Source: Gracilimonas sp031581265 (GTDB lineage: Bacteria; Bacteroidota; Rhodothermia; Balneolales; Balneolaceae). Taken from it: 64,000 nucleotides of DNA. The notes below the pieces were generated by a model that worked only from the letters and a program-made list of their open reading frames with translations, made no database searches and had not been told where the DNA came from. The DNA lies in the NCBI RefSeq assembly GCF_031581265.1, contig NZ_JAVLBQ010000005.1, positions 1 to 64,000 of the forward strand, read 5' to 3'. Each line of letters starts with the position of its first letter. Position 1 is the stretch's first letter. A program made the position numbers and the translations under genes. Shown in pieces: positions 26,911 through 36,285 of the stretch.

Positions 26911-27501
26911 TTATTTAGTTTTAATATGAGAGGGCTGCTTAATTTCCTCTTTTTTGTATTCTCCGGCCTCATAGGAAACCCTGAACCACTGATCTCTTTC
27001 AGGAGAGAAAAAGTAATCAATATATTCTTTAGGGGATGCTGCTCTAAGTTCTTCAGTCAGTGTACGCTTTACCTGGGGCATCAAATCTATATACCGGCTG
27101 GCACCAACATAGACTAACCCATTTTCGAATGGTCCTTCGAGATCCAGCACCATCATGGGAATATACCCGTCAATAATAAACCAATATTCAAATTGTATGG
27201 ATTTTCCATCCCTTAGGTATCCATCTTTTTCTATAATATCCTCCACCGTTTGCGTGGGATCACCATAAACATCCTGCAATACCGCTCTAATTTCTATAGC
27301 GGGCATTCGATCCAGTTCATTGTAATTAAATCCCTGTCCGGTCCATTTTATATCTGAAAATTCTGACTGAAAAGCGGCTTTAGCTTCTTTGGTATTTTCT
27401 ACCTTCTTGATTTCGGGCTCCTCAAACTGCGCCTGGGCGGCAGATGAGATAAGAACCATAATTACAAAAAAGAGTAATATTCGTTTTGTTAGCTTCTGCA
27501 T
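26911..27501 (-). CDS. Exported protein of unknown function in the lepA-lepB operon
   Basis: 196 residues with signal peptide ending AQAQ. No family is recognised. The mature part holds DIKWTGQGFNYNELDRMPAI, then a beta-rich segment (IQFEYWFIIDGYIPMMVLDL) and a charged C-terminus (WFRVSYEAGEYKKEEI). It lies 4 bases after lepA and 8 before lepB, so the three are surely co-transcribed. Possibly a periplasmic factor linked to protein export; this is only position-based. Confidence 0.75.
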   Translation of the reverse strand: MQKLTKRILLFFVIMVLISSAAQAQFEEPEIKKVENTKEAKAAFQSEFSDIKWTGQGFNYNELDRMPAIEIRAVLQDVYGDPTQTVEDIIEKDGYLRDGKSIQFEYWFIIDGYIPMMVLDLEGPFENGLVYVGASRYIDLMPQVKRTLTEELRAASPKEYIDYFFSPERDQWFRVSYEAGEYKKEEIKQPSHIKTK

Positions 27502-27505
27502 ATTT

Positions 27506-29311
27506 TTATCTATCGTCTTCGTCCATTGAAAGTACGGCGAGAAATGCTTCTTGTGGAACTTCTACCGTACCAACTTGTTTCATTCGTTTTTTTCCTTCCT
27601 TCTGTTTTTCAAGCAATTTTCTCTTACGAGAAACATCACCGCCATAACACTTAGCAGTCACATCTTTACGGATTGCACGCACGGTGTCACGGGCAATAAC
27701 CCTGCTTCCGATGGCAGCCTGTACGGCAACTTCGAACTGTTGTTGTGGAATAAGTTCTTTTAGCTTCGCACAAACTTTACGTCCCAGGTAATACGCCTTA
27801 TCACGGTGAGTAATGCTTGACAATGCATCCACCTGATCACCATTAAGCAGGATATCCAGGCGGACTAAATCACCTTTTCTAAATTCAATGAATTCATAAT
27901 CCAGGGAAGCATATCCTCGGGTACCAGATTTCAGCCGATCGTAGAAATCAAATACAACTTCTGCCATCGGTAATTCATACGCAATTTCAACCCGATTATT
28001 TTGCATGAATAACTGATTTACATAATTCCCTCGGCGATCCTGGCATAGTTTCATAACAGGACCAATATAATTAGCCGGAGTTATAATACTTGCTTTGATA
28101 TATGGTTCGTAAATCGCCTTTATATCGCCATTATCCGGCATCTGGCTTGGGTTATCCACCTCAATGCGATCTCCGGTTTCCTCAAGCTCAACTTCATACT
28201 GTACGTTGGGTACGGTGGTTATGATATCAATATCGAACTCCCGGTCGAGCCGCTCTTGCACAATTTCCATATGCAATAATCCAAGGAATCCCGCCCGGAA
28301 TCCAAAACCGAGGGCTTTAGAGGTTTCCGGTTCGTATGTCAAGGAAGCATCATTCAACTGAAGTTTTTCAAGGGCAGCGCGAAGGTCTTCAAAATCGTCT
28401 GAATCGGTTGGAAAAATTCCACTGAACACCATGGGTTTTGCTTCCTGGTAACCAGGAATAGGATCTTTGGCAGGATTATCTACTTTGGTAATGGTATCAC
28501 CTACACGCACATCCTGCAGCGATTTAACACTTCCAATAACATATCCAACTTCTCCGGCATGGAGTTCTTTAGTAGGCTCCTTCTTCATTTTCAGATAGCC
28601 AATCTCTTCTGCATTATATTCTTCTTTATTGGCCATGAATTTAAACAGATCACCCTTCCGGAGTACTCCTTCCATCACGCGAACATAGGCGATGGAACCT
28701 CGATAGGTATTAAAGATGGAATCAAAGATAAGAGCTCGCAGTGGTTTCTCGTCTTCTCTTTTTGGTCCCGGAACTCGGTCAACAATAACTTCTAAAAGCT
28801 CTTTAACTCCTTCACCTGTTTTACCGGAAACATGAAGAATTTCATCAAAATCACATCCAATTAAATCAACAATCTGTTGGCCTACTCCCTCAGGATCAGC
28901 TCCGGGTAAATCGATTTTATTTAATACAGGAATAATTTCCAGGTTCTGATCAATAGCTTGATAAAGGTTAGATATAGTTTGAGCTTCAATTCCCTGAGCT
29001 GCATCAACCACTAAAATAGCCCCTTCACACGCTTTTAAGGCCCTGGATACTTCATAGGCAAAATCGACATGCCCCGGGGTATCGATTAAATTAAAAATAT
29101 AGTCTTCCCCATTTGGACGCTTATAATCCATGCGAATAGCATGGCTTTTAATCGTGATGCCGCGTTCACGCTCCAAATCCATATCGTCCAGGATCTGCTC
29201 CTGCATATCACGTTCGCTTATAGCGCCTGTGATCTGAAGCAGCCGGTCGGCTAAAGTTGATTTCCCATGATCAATATGGGCAATAATGCAAAAATTTCGG
29301 ATGTTATTCAT
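27506..29311 (-). CDS. lepA: Elongation factor 4 (back-translocating GTPase)
   Basis: 601 residues. GTPase with G1 AHIDHGKST (11-19), RGITIK, DTPGHVDF and NKIDLPGADPEGV, followed by domains II, III and V and the LepA-specific C-terminal domain (GTRGYASLDYEF, VDALSSITHRDKAYYLGR). It binds ribosomes and acts under ionic or stress conditions. First gene of the lepA - unknown - lepB operon, an arrangement like the classic lepA-lepB pair with one gene inserted. Confidence 0.96.
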   Translation of the reverse strand: MNNIRNFCIIAHIDHGKSTLADRLLQITGAISERDMQEQILDDMDLERERGITIKSHAIRMDYKRPNGEDYIFNLIDTPGHVDFAYEVSRALKACEGAILVVDAAQGIEAQTISNLYQAIDQNLEIIPVLNKIDLPGADPEGVGQQIVDLIGCDFDEILHVSGKTGEGVKELLEVIVDRVPGPKREDEKPLRALIFDSIFNTYRGSIAYVRVMEGVLRKGDLFKFMANKEEYNAEEIGYLKMKKEPTKELHAGEVGYVIGSVKSLQDVRVGDTITKVDNPAKDPIPGYQEAKPMVFSGIFPTDSDDFEDLRAALEKLQLNDASLTYEPETSKALGFGFRAGFLGLLHMEIVQERLDREFDIDIITTVPNVQYEVELEETGDRIEVDNPSQMPDNGDIKAIYEPYIKASIITPANYIGPVMKLCQDRRGNYVNQLFMQNNRVEIAYELPMAEVVFDFYDRLKSGTRGYASLDYEFIEFRKGDLVRLDILLNGDQVDALSSITHRDKAYYLGRKVCAKLKELIPQQQFEVAVQAAIGSRVIARDTVRAIRKDVTAKCYGGDVSRKRKLLEKQKEGKKRMKQVGTVEVPQEAFLAVLSMDEDDR

Positions 29312-29437
29312 AAATTGAATAGGATATAGTGCGTCTCACTTAAAGAAATAAAGATACAAAGAAGGCAGGAGCTGTTAAAATTTCGTTAATGCTATTTTAT
29401 CCAAACATTATTTTGAGTGGTTAAGCTTTCTACAGAT

Positions 29438-29776
29438 TTATTCCCCAATATGTTTATGAGATCCTTTACTGTGACGTTTGCGCAATTTTTTAATTACTTT
29501 ATGTAGTGGAATTTCCTTTTCGGCAAGCAGTAACATCAAGTGAAATATAAGATCGGCCGCTTCATTTATTGTGTCTTTGTTCTTCTCGTTTTTTGAAGCA
29601 ATCACTGTTTCAACAGCCTCCTCTCCTACTTTTTGCGCGATCTTATCGATACCTTTTTTGTACATACTGGTAGTGTATGAGCCGTCCGGCATCTCTTCTT
29701 TACGGTCATAGAGAAGCTCTTCCAATTCAATTAAAAACTCATAATCTTTTTTTGTGATCGTCTTGATATCTGCCAT
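29438..29776 (-). CDS. hisE: Phosphoribosyl-ATP pyrophosphohydrolase
   Basis: 112 residues, a stand-alone HisE domain of the MazG-like all-alpha fold. It converts phosphoribosyl-ATP to phosphoribosyl-AMP, the second step of histidine synthesis. Visible motifs are KIAQKVGEEAVETVIA and NEAADLIFHLMLLLAEK with the metal-binding acidic residues. In many Bacteroidota HisE is fused to HisI; here it is separate and 15 kb from hisA and hisF, so the pathway is scattered. Confidence 0.92.
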   Translation of the reverse strand: MADIKTITKKDYEFLIELEELLYDRKEEMPDGSYTTSMYKKGIDKIAQKVGEEAVETVIASKNEKNKDTINEAADLIFHLMLLLAEKEIPLHKVIKKLRKRHSKGSHKHIGE

Positions 29777-29869
29777 ATTAACTTAAATAATTGGTTTTTC
29801 AGCGGGGACAAAGTTCATCATTTTATATCATCAATACAATGCCTACTTCAACTTAATTCATCTATTAAA

Positions 29870-29919
29870 CAAAAAAATCCGCAGCAAAATCATCCCAAGA
29901 TGAGTTTGCTGCGGATTTT
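29870..29919 (-). terminator. Terminator of the giant secreted-protein gene
   Basis: A perfect 15-bp stem (AAAATCCGCAGCAAA with TTTGCTGCGGATTTT) around a 16-base loop; on the minus strand it is followed by a T-run. It lies 25 bases past the stop of the T9SS-protein frame. Confidence 0.85.
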
Positions 29920-29943
29920 CTGATATATAGAAATTTATTCTAT

Positions 29944-32900
29944 CTATTTAATGAGCATCATTTGTTTCATTTTCACGAATTGACTCCCATTTACTCCTTC
30001 TGATACCATTCGGTAAAAGTAAATTCCACTTGCCAACCCGCGCGCATCCCAGGTAAACTGATAAGTGCCTCTGCCTACATTATCCTCATTTACTAATACC
30101 TGTACTTGTCTTCCCAGCACGTCATAGATCTCAATTCGGACCTTGGAGTTTACAGGAACCCAATATTCAATATTTGTTACCGGGTTGAATGGATTCGGAT
30201 AATTCTGATGCAGCTGATAATACAGCGGGACTTCCCGGGAGATACTAAATGAAAGCTCACTAATGCTTTGCGTTGTATCTATCCCATCAGTAGCCTGTAC
30301 TCTCCAAGTAAAATCTTCATCGATGTTGAGTATGGATTTATTCATCTCAATTGAATAGGCAGTGTCAGGGATTCCACTGTATTGCTCTTCCTCTCCGGCT
30401 TCATTCCAAATAGTGAGAATATACTCGGTATTGGCATTGCCATATACCTCGCTTGGCCCCCAATTAAAGTCAACCATTTGATTTTCATTTCTAATATCCA
30501 CATAAATGGTATCCTTAATAGAAGGATAAATAAGAGAGAACGCTGTTGGCGGACGATATACTGAATAAATAATTATGTCTCTTACTGCCTCTGCACGATT
30601 CTCAAAGATATCCTCGAGCATGTAGCCCAGTGAATCATCTCCAAAATAATTTCTTTCCGGAATATAGAGAGCTCTGTTTTTCTCATCGGTTAACATAGTG
30701 GGTACGGATGTGATTTCGGCACCAACTTCTTGGCCATCGTTGGTCACCTGATAAATCTTCCCATTCTTCGGTAATTCGGTTATAATAGTTGCCAGTGGGT
30801 CCCCAAACTCATCTACATCCTTGAACGCCATTATATATTCCTCATTTTCGTTCATCTCGATGTTGGGAATACCGCGAACACTGAATTCTCTAACTACTCT
30901 ATTTCCGAGCTGGAGGTGGTTGCCGTTGGTGGTCAAATCTTCTGCTACAATTCCTTTGTCATCAAATGTATGATAAAACACCAGGTTATTCTCCGTTCCT
31001 GATAAAATTTGGGTCATTCGTGACTGAATTCCTGCCTTACTTACAGGCGTATTCCAAATACGAATTTCATGAATTTCTCCATCATATCCCCGGCCCATCT
31101 GTAGTTGTGAGGCTCCCTGTTGTAAGTTTCCCTCAAAATTGTCACTGGCTATGCGGAAACCGTTTTTGTACAGGTCAATCGTTTTATTCTCATCATTTAC
31201 AACTAAAGCGAGATGTGTCCATTTGTAAACTGAATCAGCTTCATTGAAAACAGATTTCTGGACTCCCTCAACAACCTTCTCTTTCTCAAAAATAGAACCT
31301 GCACTTACTGTGATTTCACTTCCATCATCTAAATAGATTGTTGCAAATAATTTATTGCCTTCTCCCCAAATAAGAAATTGACTATCATCTGATGAATTCC
31401 CGGTTTTGTTGAAGAGCTCATAATATTCGGTTAGAGAATCCGGAAGAACCCAGATTTCGGCAGTAAAGCTTTCCAGTTCGTTTAAGCTTGTACTTTGGTT
31501 TGCATACATGAATGTATCCAAGGTGCCGTCAAAAACAACGGTATTTACGGTATCTATAATAGAAGGATTTGGTCTTTTCTCCACGGCAGTAACCACAAAT
31601 TCCAAAGGATCAAAACCCTGGCCCACTGCATCTGCAGTGATCCTATATTCCCCGCCAACATCACCCAATCGAAAGGCGGCGCGAGCTTCTCCATGTTGAT
31701 TTGATACTGCTGTTTCAGGCTCAAACTCACTCCCCCTCGAAAATTCAGGGCTATCAAATATGGCAAAGTCCACCGGCTGGCCAACGATCGGGTTCTGGAA
31801 CTCGTCCCGCATCCGTACCGACAGTGAATCCTCCAGTACACTTAGGGTCGGCTGCTCTTGCTCATCGCCGCCGATGATCACAAACGAAGCCAAAGGACCG
31901 GCCACCCCATATTGTCTGAACAATACCGTATCAACGCCGGCTGCCCGTACCTCAATTTGATATTCCCCTGACTTGGTCCCCAGATCAAATTCTACAGCGC
32001 CTGTTCCATCTGGACCGGTTGTTACCGTATTTGAAGATAGCTGTTGGTTTTGAGCATTAGCAGGAAAAGAAACAAGGCTGAAGGTCAAATTAACACCCTC
32101 AATTGGTTGATCATCTGCATCATAAGCAGCTGCCACCAACGGTTCATCCAGTGAAGTATTAACCTGTTGTGATTGCCCGTTTCCACTGACGATCACCAAC
32201 CTGTCAATACCCGGATCAATAAATTCAACTTCCTCTGTATCCTGAATATCATTCCCGTTTAGTGTACCGGTAATGGTAGCAGTACCTGTGGAAACTGTGG
32301 ATGTTAGCAATGCCGTATATGTACCGTCGTTATTGTCAGTTACTTCACTCAGGGTACCTGTATCCGTAAAGAGTTCAACCACTCCTTTTGACTCCTCTAC
32401 AACCTCACCGCCTGCATCATAAAGCTGAACGGTGATCACAGATGTTGAATTTCCGTCTGCTATGATCTGATTTGGAACGGCAGTGATCGTAATATTTTCC
32501 AGTGATACCGTTGAGATCGTTAAGGTACCTGTAGCCTCTGTTGTATTCCCAAATTCATCAGTAACACTCGCATTTACCGGGTATTCTCCATCAGGCAAGG
32601 GCTCTGTCAGAATCACAGACCATGTACCGTCTCCCATAACTGTAGTTGTATAGGAAGTCCCGTTTATAACTACGGTCACTTCGGTGCCTTCAGGGGCATC
32701 ACTGCTGCCGGTTACCGTTGGGGTAGATGTTTCGGCCGTACCATCATCGACGGTCAACGACGGACCGCTGGTATCTATAATAAGCGTGCCAGTGGCCTCT
32801 GTCGTATTTCCAAGTTCGTCGGTAACACTCGCATTTACCGTATACTCACCGTCCGGCAATTCATTGGTAACTTGAACGCTCCAGGTTCCACCCGCTTGAA

Positions 32901-34362
32901 CAGTCGTAGTATATGTTTCACCTTCAATTATCACTGTAACCGTACTGCCCTCGGGAGCATCTGAGGTCCCCGAGACTGTCGGTGTAGGGGTGCTGGCTTC
33001 CGTATCACTTACGGTTAAAAGCGGACCGGAAGTATCCACAGTGATCGCTGCAGTAGCTTCGGTAGTATTTCCTGCATCATCTGATATTGTTGCGGTAACG
33101 GGATACTCCCCATCCTCGAGTTCATCAGTGACTTCTATACTCCAAGACCCATCACTTTGAACGGTTCCCGTATACGTTTCTCCATTTATTACAATACTAA
33201 CCGTGCCTCCGATCTCATCAGATGTACCTTTAATAGTCGGGGTTTTATCATTTGTTTGTTGGTCTTCTACTGCCAAAACCGGAGGGGTTCCGTCAAAATC
33301 ATAGTCATCTGTATCTCCCCCATCTGCGATGTCATTTCCTCCTCCATCAATGGCATCGTTAATTATTACAGTGTACGTGCCATCACCATCATCATACGCT
33401 TGTGTTGCTGATAGTGTGTATGTAAAGGTGCCATCTCCGTTGTCGGTCTCTGTGAAATCAGAACGGTCAAAGGTGTAAGCCGGCTGCGTAGTTGGGCCAT
33501 CAATTGCTATATCGATATCTGATGGATCTGTGCCTAACTTAGTATCACTGTCAAAAGAAAATGTAAGATTGTCGTTACCATCTTCACCCAGAGCAATATT
33601 GGATAAACTCGGTGCAACTGTAGTATCCTTCTCTACATCATCACTGACTTCATTTCCTTCATTTCCGGCTTCATCGGTCAAAGCTACCGTTACTGTTAGC
33701 GTACCTTCAGCAAGTCCGGAGACATCTATTCCTGTCACCGAGGCTGTAGTTCCGTTAAAGGTTCCGGAATCTGTTATCTGGTCGGTTCCATCGGTGATCG
33801 TCCAGTCAAAGTCGGCATCATCCTCACCATTGGATATGGTAAACCCGGCATTGGTTTGATTGCCTGAATTTATCGGATCGGTATCCCAGGAAACTGTATA
33901 TCCTGTGGGAGCTTCAGTATCTAAAATGGGATCTACAGAAACAGGCCCCGACTCATTTGCCGATGCATCGATACCTACAACCTCCACTTCTAAGTCTCCA
34001 TCATCCAATCCACTTACATCAAAATCACCGGTATAATTACCTCCAGTTACCGTAACTGTAGTTGGGCCAACCTGATTGTTATTCTCATCTGTGATGGTAA
34101 TTCTGGCGTTAGCTCCATTTGGCACCGTTCCTGCTACTGTTAGTGAGGTGGCCTCATTTGCATTAATGAGTTCCTGACTCAACGGAGTAGTTATAGTTGG
34201 TGTACCTAAATCTGTGGTAACCGAAAACGTAATGTCATCATTTAATGTAGCTAAAGCCGTGTTTTCTGTCTCAGCTTCAATGGTTACAGATCCAACTAAA
34301 TCACCGGTAACATCAAGCGTGGCAATGCCATCAGTTGTTGATTGAGTTGTGGTACCCACCAA
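29944..34362 (-). CDS. C-terminal fragment of giant Ig-repeat/LamG protein with T9SS type A sorting domain
   Basis: 1472 residues in frame, but it is the 3' part of a longer gene that begins at 36267. The apparent start MVGTTTQST lies inside an Ig-like domain. Order: Ig-like domains to about 370; three near-identical Ig-like repeats of about 85 residues (around 370-630, each with TPT(V/I)xG(T/S)SD and DGxYPVxA-type strands); invasin-type domains (ITAVPNQIIADGNSTSVITV); a LamG/concanavalin domain near 930-1130; Fn3-like region; and the T9SS sorting domain with HQNYPNPFNP and GLASGIYFYRM in the last 90 residues. It should be secreted and attached to the cell surface. The missing frame upstream is caused by a G6 run (C6 at 34368-34373 on the plus strand). 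Confidence 0.8.
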   Translation of the reverse strand: MVGTTTQSTTDGIATLDVTGDLVGSVTIEAETENTALATLNDDITFSVTTDLGTPTITTPLSQELINANEATSLTVAGTVPNGANARITITDENNNQVGPTTVTVTGGNYTGDFDVSGLDDGDLEVEVVGIDASANESGPVSVDPILDTEAPTGYTVSWDTDPINSGNQTNAGFTISNGEDDADFDWTITDGTDQITDSGTFNGTTASVTGIDVSGLAEGTLTVTVALTDEAGNEGNEVSDDVEKDTTVAPSLSNIALGEDGNDNLTFSFDSDTKLGTDPSDIDIAIDGPTTQPAYTFDRSDFTETDNGDGTFTYTLSATQAYDDGDGTYTVIINDAIDGGGNDIADGGDTDDYDFDGTPPVLAVEDQQTNDKTPTIKGTSDEIGGTVSIVINGETYTGTVQSDGSWSIEVTDELEDGEYPVTATISDDAGNTTEATAAITVDTSGPLLTVSDTEASTPTPTVSGTSDAPEGSTVTVIIEGETYTTTVQAGGTWSVQVTNELPDGEYTVNASVTDELGNTTEATGTLIIDTSGPSLTVDDGTAETSTPTVTGSSDAPEGTEVTVVINGTSYTTTVMGDGTWSVILTEPLPDGEYPVNASVTDEFGNTTEATGTLTISTVSLENITITAVPNQIIADGNSTSVITVQLYDAGGEVVEESKGVVELFTDTGTLSEVTDNNDGTYTALLTSTVSTGTATITGTLNGNDIQDTEEVEFIDPGIDRLVIVSGNGQSQQVNTSLDEPLVAAAYDADDQPIEGVNLTFSLVSFPANAQNQQLSSNTVTTGPDGTGAVEFDLGTKSGEYQIEVRAAGVDTVLFRQYGVAGPLASFVIIGGDEQEQPTLSVLEDSLSVRMRDEFQNPIVGQPVDFAIFDSPEFSRGSEFEPETAVSNQHGEARAAFRLGDVGGEYRITADAVGQGFDPLEFVVTAVEKRPNPSIIDTVNTVVFDGTLDTFMYANQSTSLNELESFTAEIWVLPDSLTEYYELFNKTGNSSDDSQFLIWGEGNKLFATIYLDDGSEITVSAGSIFEKEKVVEGVQKSVFNEADSVYKWTHLALVVNDENKTIDLYKNGFRIASDNFEGNLQQGASQLQMGRGYDGEIHEIRIWNTPVSKAGIQSRMTQILSGTENNLVFYHTFDDKGIVAEDLTTNGNHLQLGNRVVREFSVRGIPNIEMNENEEYIMAFKDVDEFGDPLATIITELPKNGKIYQVTNDGQEVGAEITSVPTMLTDEKNRALYIPERNYFGDDSLGYMLEDIFENRAEAVRDIIIYSVYRPPTAFSLIYPSIKDTIYVDIRNENQMVDFNWGPSEVYGNANTEYILTIWNEAGEEEQYSGIPDTAYSIEMNKSILNIDEDFTWRVQATDGIDTTQSISELSFSISREVPLYYQLHQNYPNPFNPVTNIEYWVPVNSKVRIEIYDVLGRQVQVLVNEDNVGRGTYQFTWDARGLASGIYFYRMVSEGVNGSQFVKMKQMMLIK

Positions 34363-35570
34363 GGTTGCCCCCCTGAAATAGCCAATGAAATATTTACTCC
34401 ATCAGATTCTACCAGGTTATCGTTGGTATCCAACAGACGAACGGTAATTGAAGGGGAAAAAACATCTCCTGCATTTTCATCTCCCGGTTGCTGTAGAAAT
34501 TCTACTTTGGTGGCTGACCCAGCTGTAAAGTTTACCGTTACCGGGTTTGAACTATGCGTTAAATCTTGTCCTTCGTAATCGGCGGTAATAACAGCACTGC
34601 CTGCAGTTAAGGGAGCAGTTAGCGTGGCGGTATAACTACCGTCATCATTATCTGTTACGGCCGATAAGGTTCCGGTTCCCGAATTAGAAAGAGATACATC
34701 TCCTGCTGATTCCGTCAAATTCGTACCAGAATTGTCTTTCAGTTGAACAGTAATAGTACTGGTACTTACCCCATCTGCGGTAATAGTTGATGGAGATGCC
34801 GATATTGTTGACGTTGAAAGATCTGCTACTACTGATGGTACATCAATTGAAAGAGGAGCATAAGGGCTGTCATAAGCGCCGTCTCTAATTACAACTTCAA
34901 AGTTTCTAACCCCAGTCTGGAGAACTGTAGCCTCATTATCATATCTAAGAGCATCTAACAACATTTCCATATCTGCGATATCAGAATCTCCACCACTCTC
35001 TGCAAAACTTAATGAACTCTTATCTCCACTAACAGAAGCAGTAACTTCAAATGTTACCCCACCAACGATTACGTTCGAAATTGGATCTCCGTCGCTAAAG
35101 TCAAGATCAATGGAGCCACCTGAGGTTGCACCATCGATGATTAATTTTTCATCAGAACCGTTTAAAATATCACTAGTGTCAAACTGAACTCTTAACTCAT
35201 CAAGAGAAGATGAGCCTGCATTTTGAGAGGGAGTGCTTGAAGTATCTGGAATATTTGTTTGCGCATTTTCCGTAAAACTGAGTTCATTCCCAATAAACCC
35301 AACTTCTCTGCCATAACCATTGGTATTTATATCTAAATCTACGGTTGGAGCTTCAACTACTACTATCGTACCAGTATCAACATCAAAGTAGGGACCAATG
35401 GCAAACTCAAGTCCAAAATAAGCAGGTCCTCCAGCCGAACCTACACTAATTCGAAAAGTACTTAATTCATTGTAAGTAACTCTGACACGATAATTATCGC
35501 CAATATCCGAAGGATTTGTAGTAGTAGTTCCATCATCACCGGGAGGATCCAGGTGCTCCATTTCCATCAT
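34296..35570 (-). CDS. Middle fragment of the giant secreted protein
   Basis: Open frame of 424 residues; the true gene part runs from about 35543 to 34368. It has beta-rich repeats (VVVEAPTVDLDINTNG, then FTENAQTNIPDTSSTPSQN) and an invasin/Big_1-type domain STISASPSTITADGVSTSTI with SAVTDNDDGSYTATL. Its first codons MMEMEHLD are out of the real frame, and its last 20 residues after ISGG are a frameshift tail. Adding one G to the six-G run gives ISGGATLVGTTTQS, which joins the fragment at 29944-34362. See the entry at 35536-36267 for the other junction. Confidence 0.75.
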   Translation of the reverse strand: MMEMEHLDPPGDDGTTTTNPSDIGDNYRVRVTYNELSTFRISVGSAGGPAYFGLEFAIGPYFDVDTGTIVVVEAPTVDLDINTNGYGREVGFIGNELSFTENAQTNIPDTSSTPSQNAGSSSLDELRVQFDTSDILNGSDEKLIIDGATSGGSIDLDFSDGDPISNVIVGGVTFEVTASVSGDKSSLSFAESGGDSDIADMEMLLDALRYDNEATVLQTGVRNFEVVIRDGAYDSPYAPLSIDVPSVVADLSTSTISASPSTITADGVSTSTITVQLKDNSGTNLTESAGDVSLSNSGTGTLSAVTDNDDGSYTATLTAPLTAGSAVITADYEGQDLTHSSNPVTVNFTAGSATKVEFLQQPGDENAGDVFSPSITVRLLDTNDNLVESDGVNISLAISGGQPWWVPQLNQQLMALPRLMLPVI

Positions 35571-36267
35571 AAATAAACCTTGTCAGGCTTGTATTACTGT
35601 TATAAACCGTATTTATAAATGAATCTCCTGATAACTCACTCTTACCAAACCCTCCAAACTCAACAAACTGTGTATCTCCTCCATCATGGTCATAAGAGTT
35701 AATGACTACATTTTGCAGAGTAACAGGGGTTCCTTCGTTAGTAATGCTATTGAAACTCCCATCCTCAATAAATTCGATTTCAAAGATTCCTCCCCCATTT
35801 CCTCCACTAAAATTTAATATTAACCAATCTTGCCCTACGGTAGCATTAGGAGCGCCTACTCCACTTAGAAAATCGGGATCAAAGTCAGCTAATATTTTCT
35901 CATCCTGTGTTTTAATATTTCGAATGATGGCATCAATTTTATCCCCGTCAATTTGTATAACATCCTGATACAACTGCACTGCACCATTAGCTTCTCTATT
36001 TGCACCATCTTCTAACGTAGAATTGTTTACCCTAAATTTAAACGGTGAAAAATCAGCATCGTAGAAAGTTGTTTGTGCAAATGCATCTTGAGGAACTATA
36101 CTGAATGCACCTATTACAAGAATAATGAATGCCAGACAAACCGATTTTATCTGTTTAAATAAGTGAAGCAAACCTGTAGTAGAATTTCGTTGAGTTTCAA
36201 CACTACGGTTTATTATAGGTTTGGAGATAAATAATTTCGAAGAAGTAAATTCGTATCGTTTTTTCAT
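35536..36267 (-). CDS. N-terminal fragment of the giant secreted protein, with signal peptide
   Basis: 243 residues. An extended charged leader of about 45 residues precedes the hydrophobic signal core FIILVIGAFSIV and cleavage at FAQ. The mature part, FYDADFSPFKFRVNN and LILNFSGGNGGGIFEIEF, looks like a beta-sandwich. The frame breaks at a CCC run (GGG at 35541-35543 on the plus strand): dropping one C gives GAPGSSGDDGTTTTNPSD, in register with the middle fragment. The repaired gene 29944-36267 would encode about 2,100 residues. Two independent single-base shifts in short homopolymers suggest either real decay or sequencing error. Confidence 0.78.
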   Translation of the reverse strand: MKKRYEFTSSKLFISKPIINRSVETQRNSTTGLLHLFKQIKSVCLAFIILVIGAFSIVPQDAFAQTTFYDADFSPFKFRVNNSTLEDGANREANGAVQLYQDVIQIDGDKIDAIIRNIKTQDEKILADFDPDFLSGVGAPNATVGQDWLILNFSGGNGGGIFEIEFIEDGSFNSITNEGTPVTLQNVVINSYDHDGGDTQFVEFGGFGKSELSGDSFINTVYNSNTSLTRFIYDGNGAPGSSR

Positions 36268-36285
36268 AGGATATAAATCGAGGAG

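Noticed and set aside
33530..33859. Serine-rich plus-strand frame inside the giant gene
   Set aside because: Antisense shadow of threonine/aspartate-rich Ig repeats.
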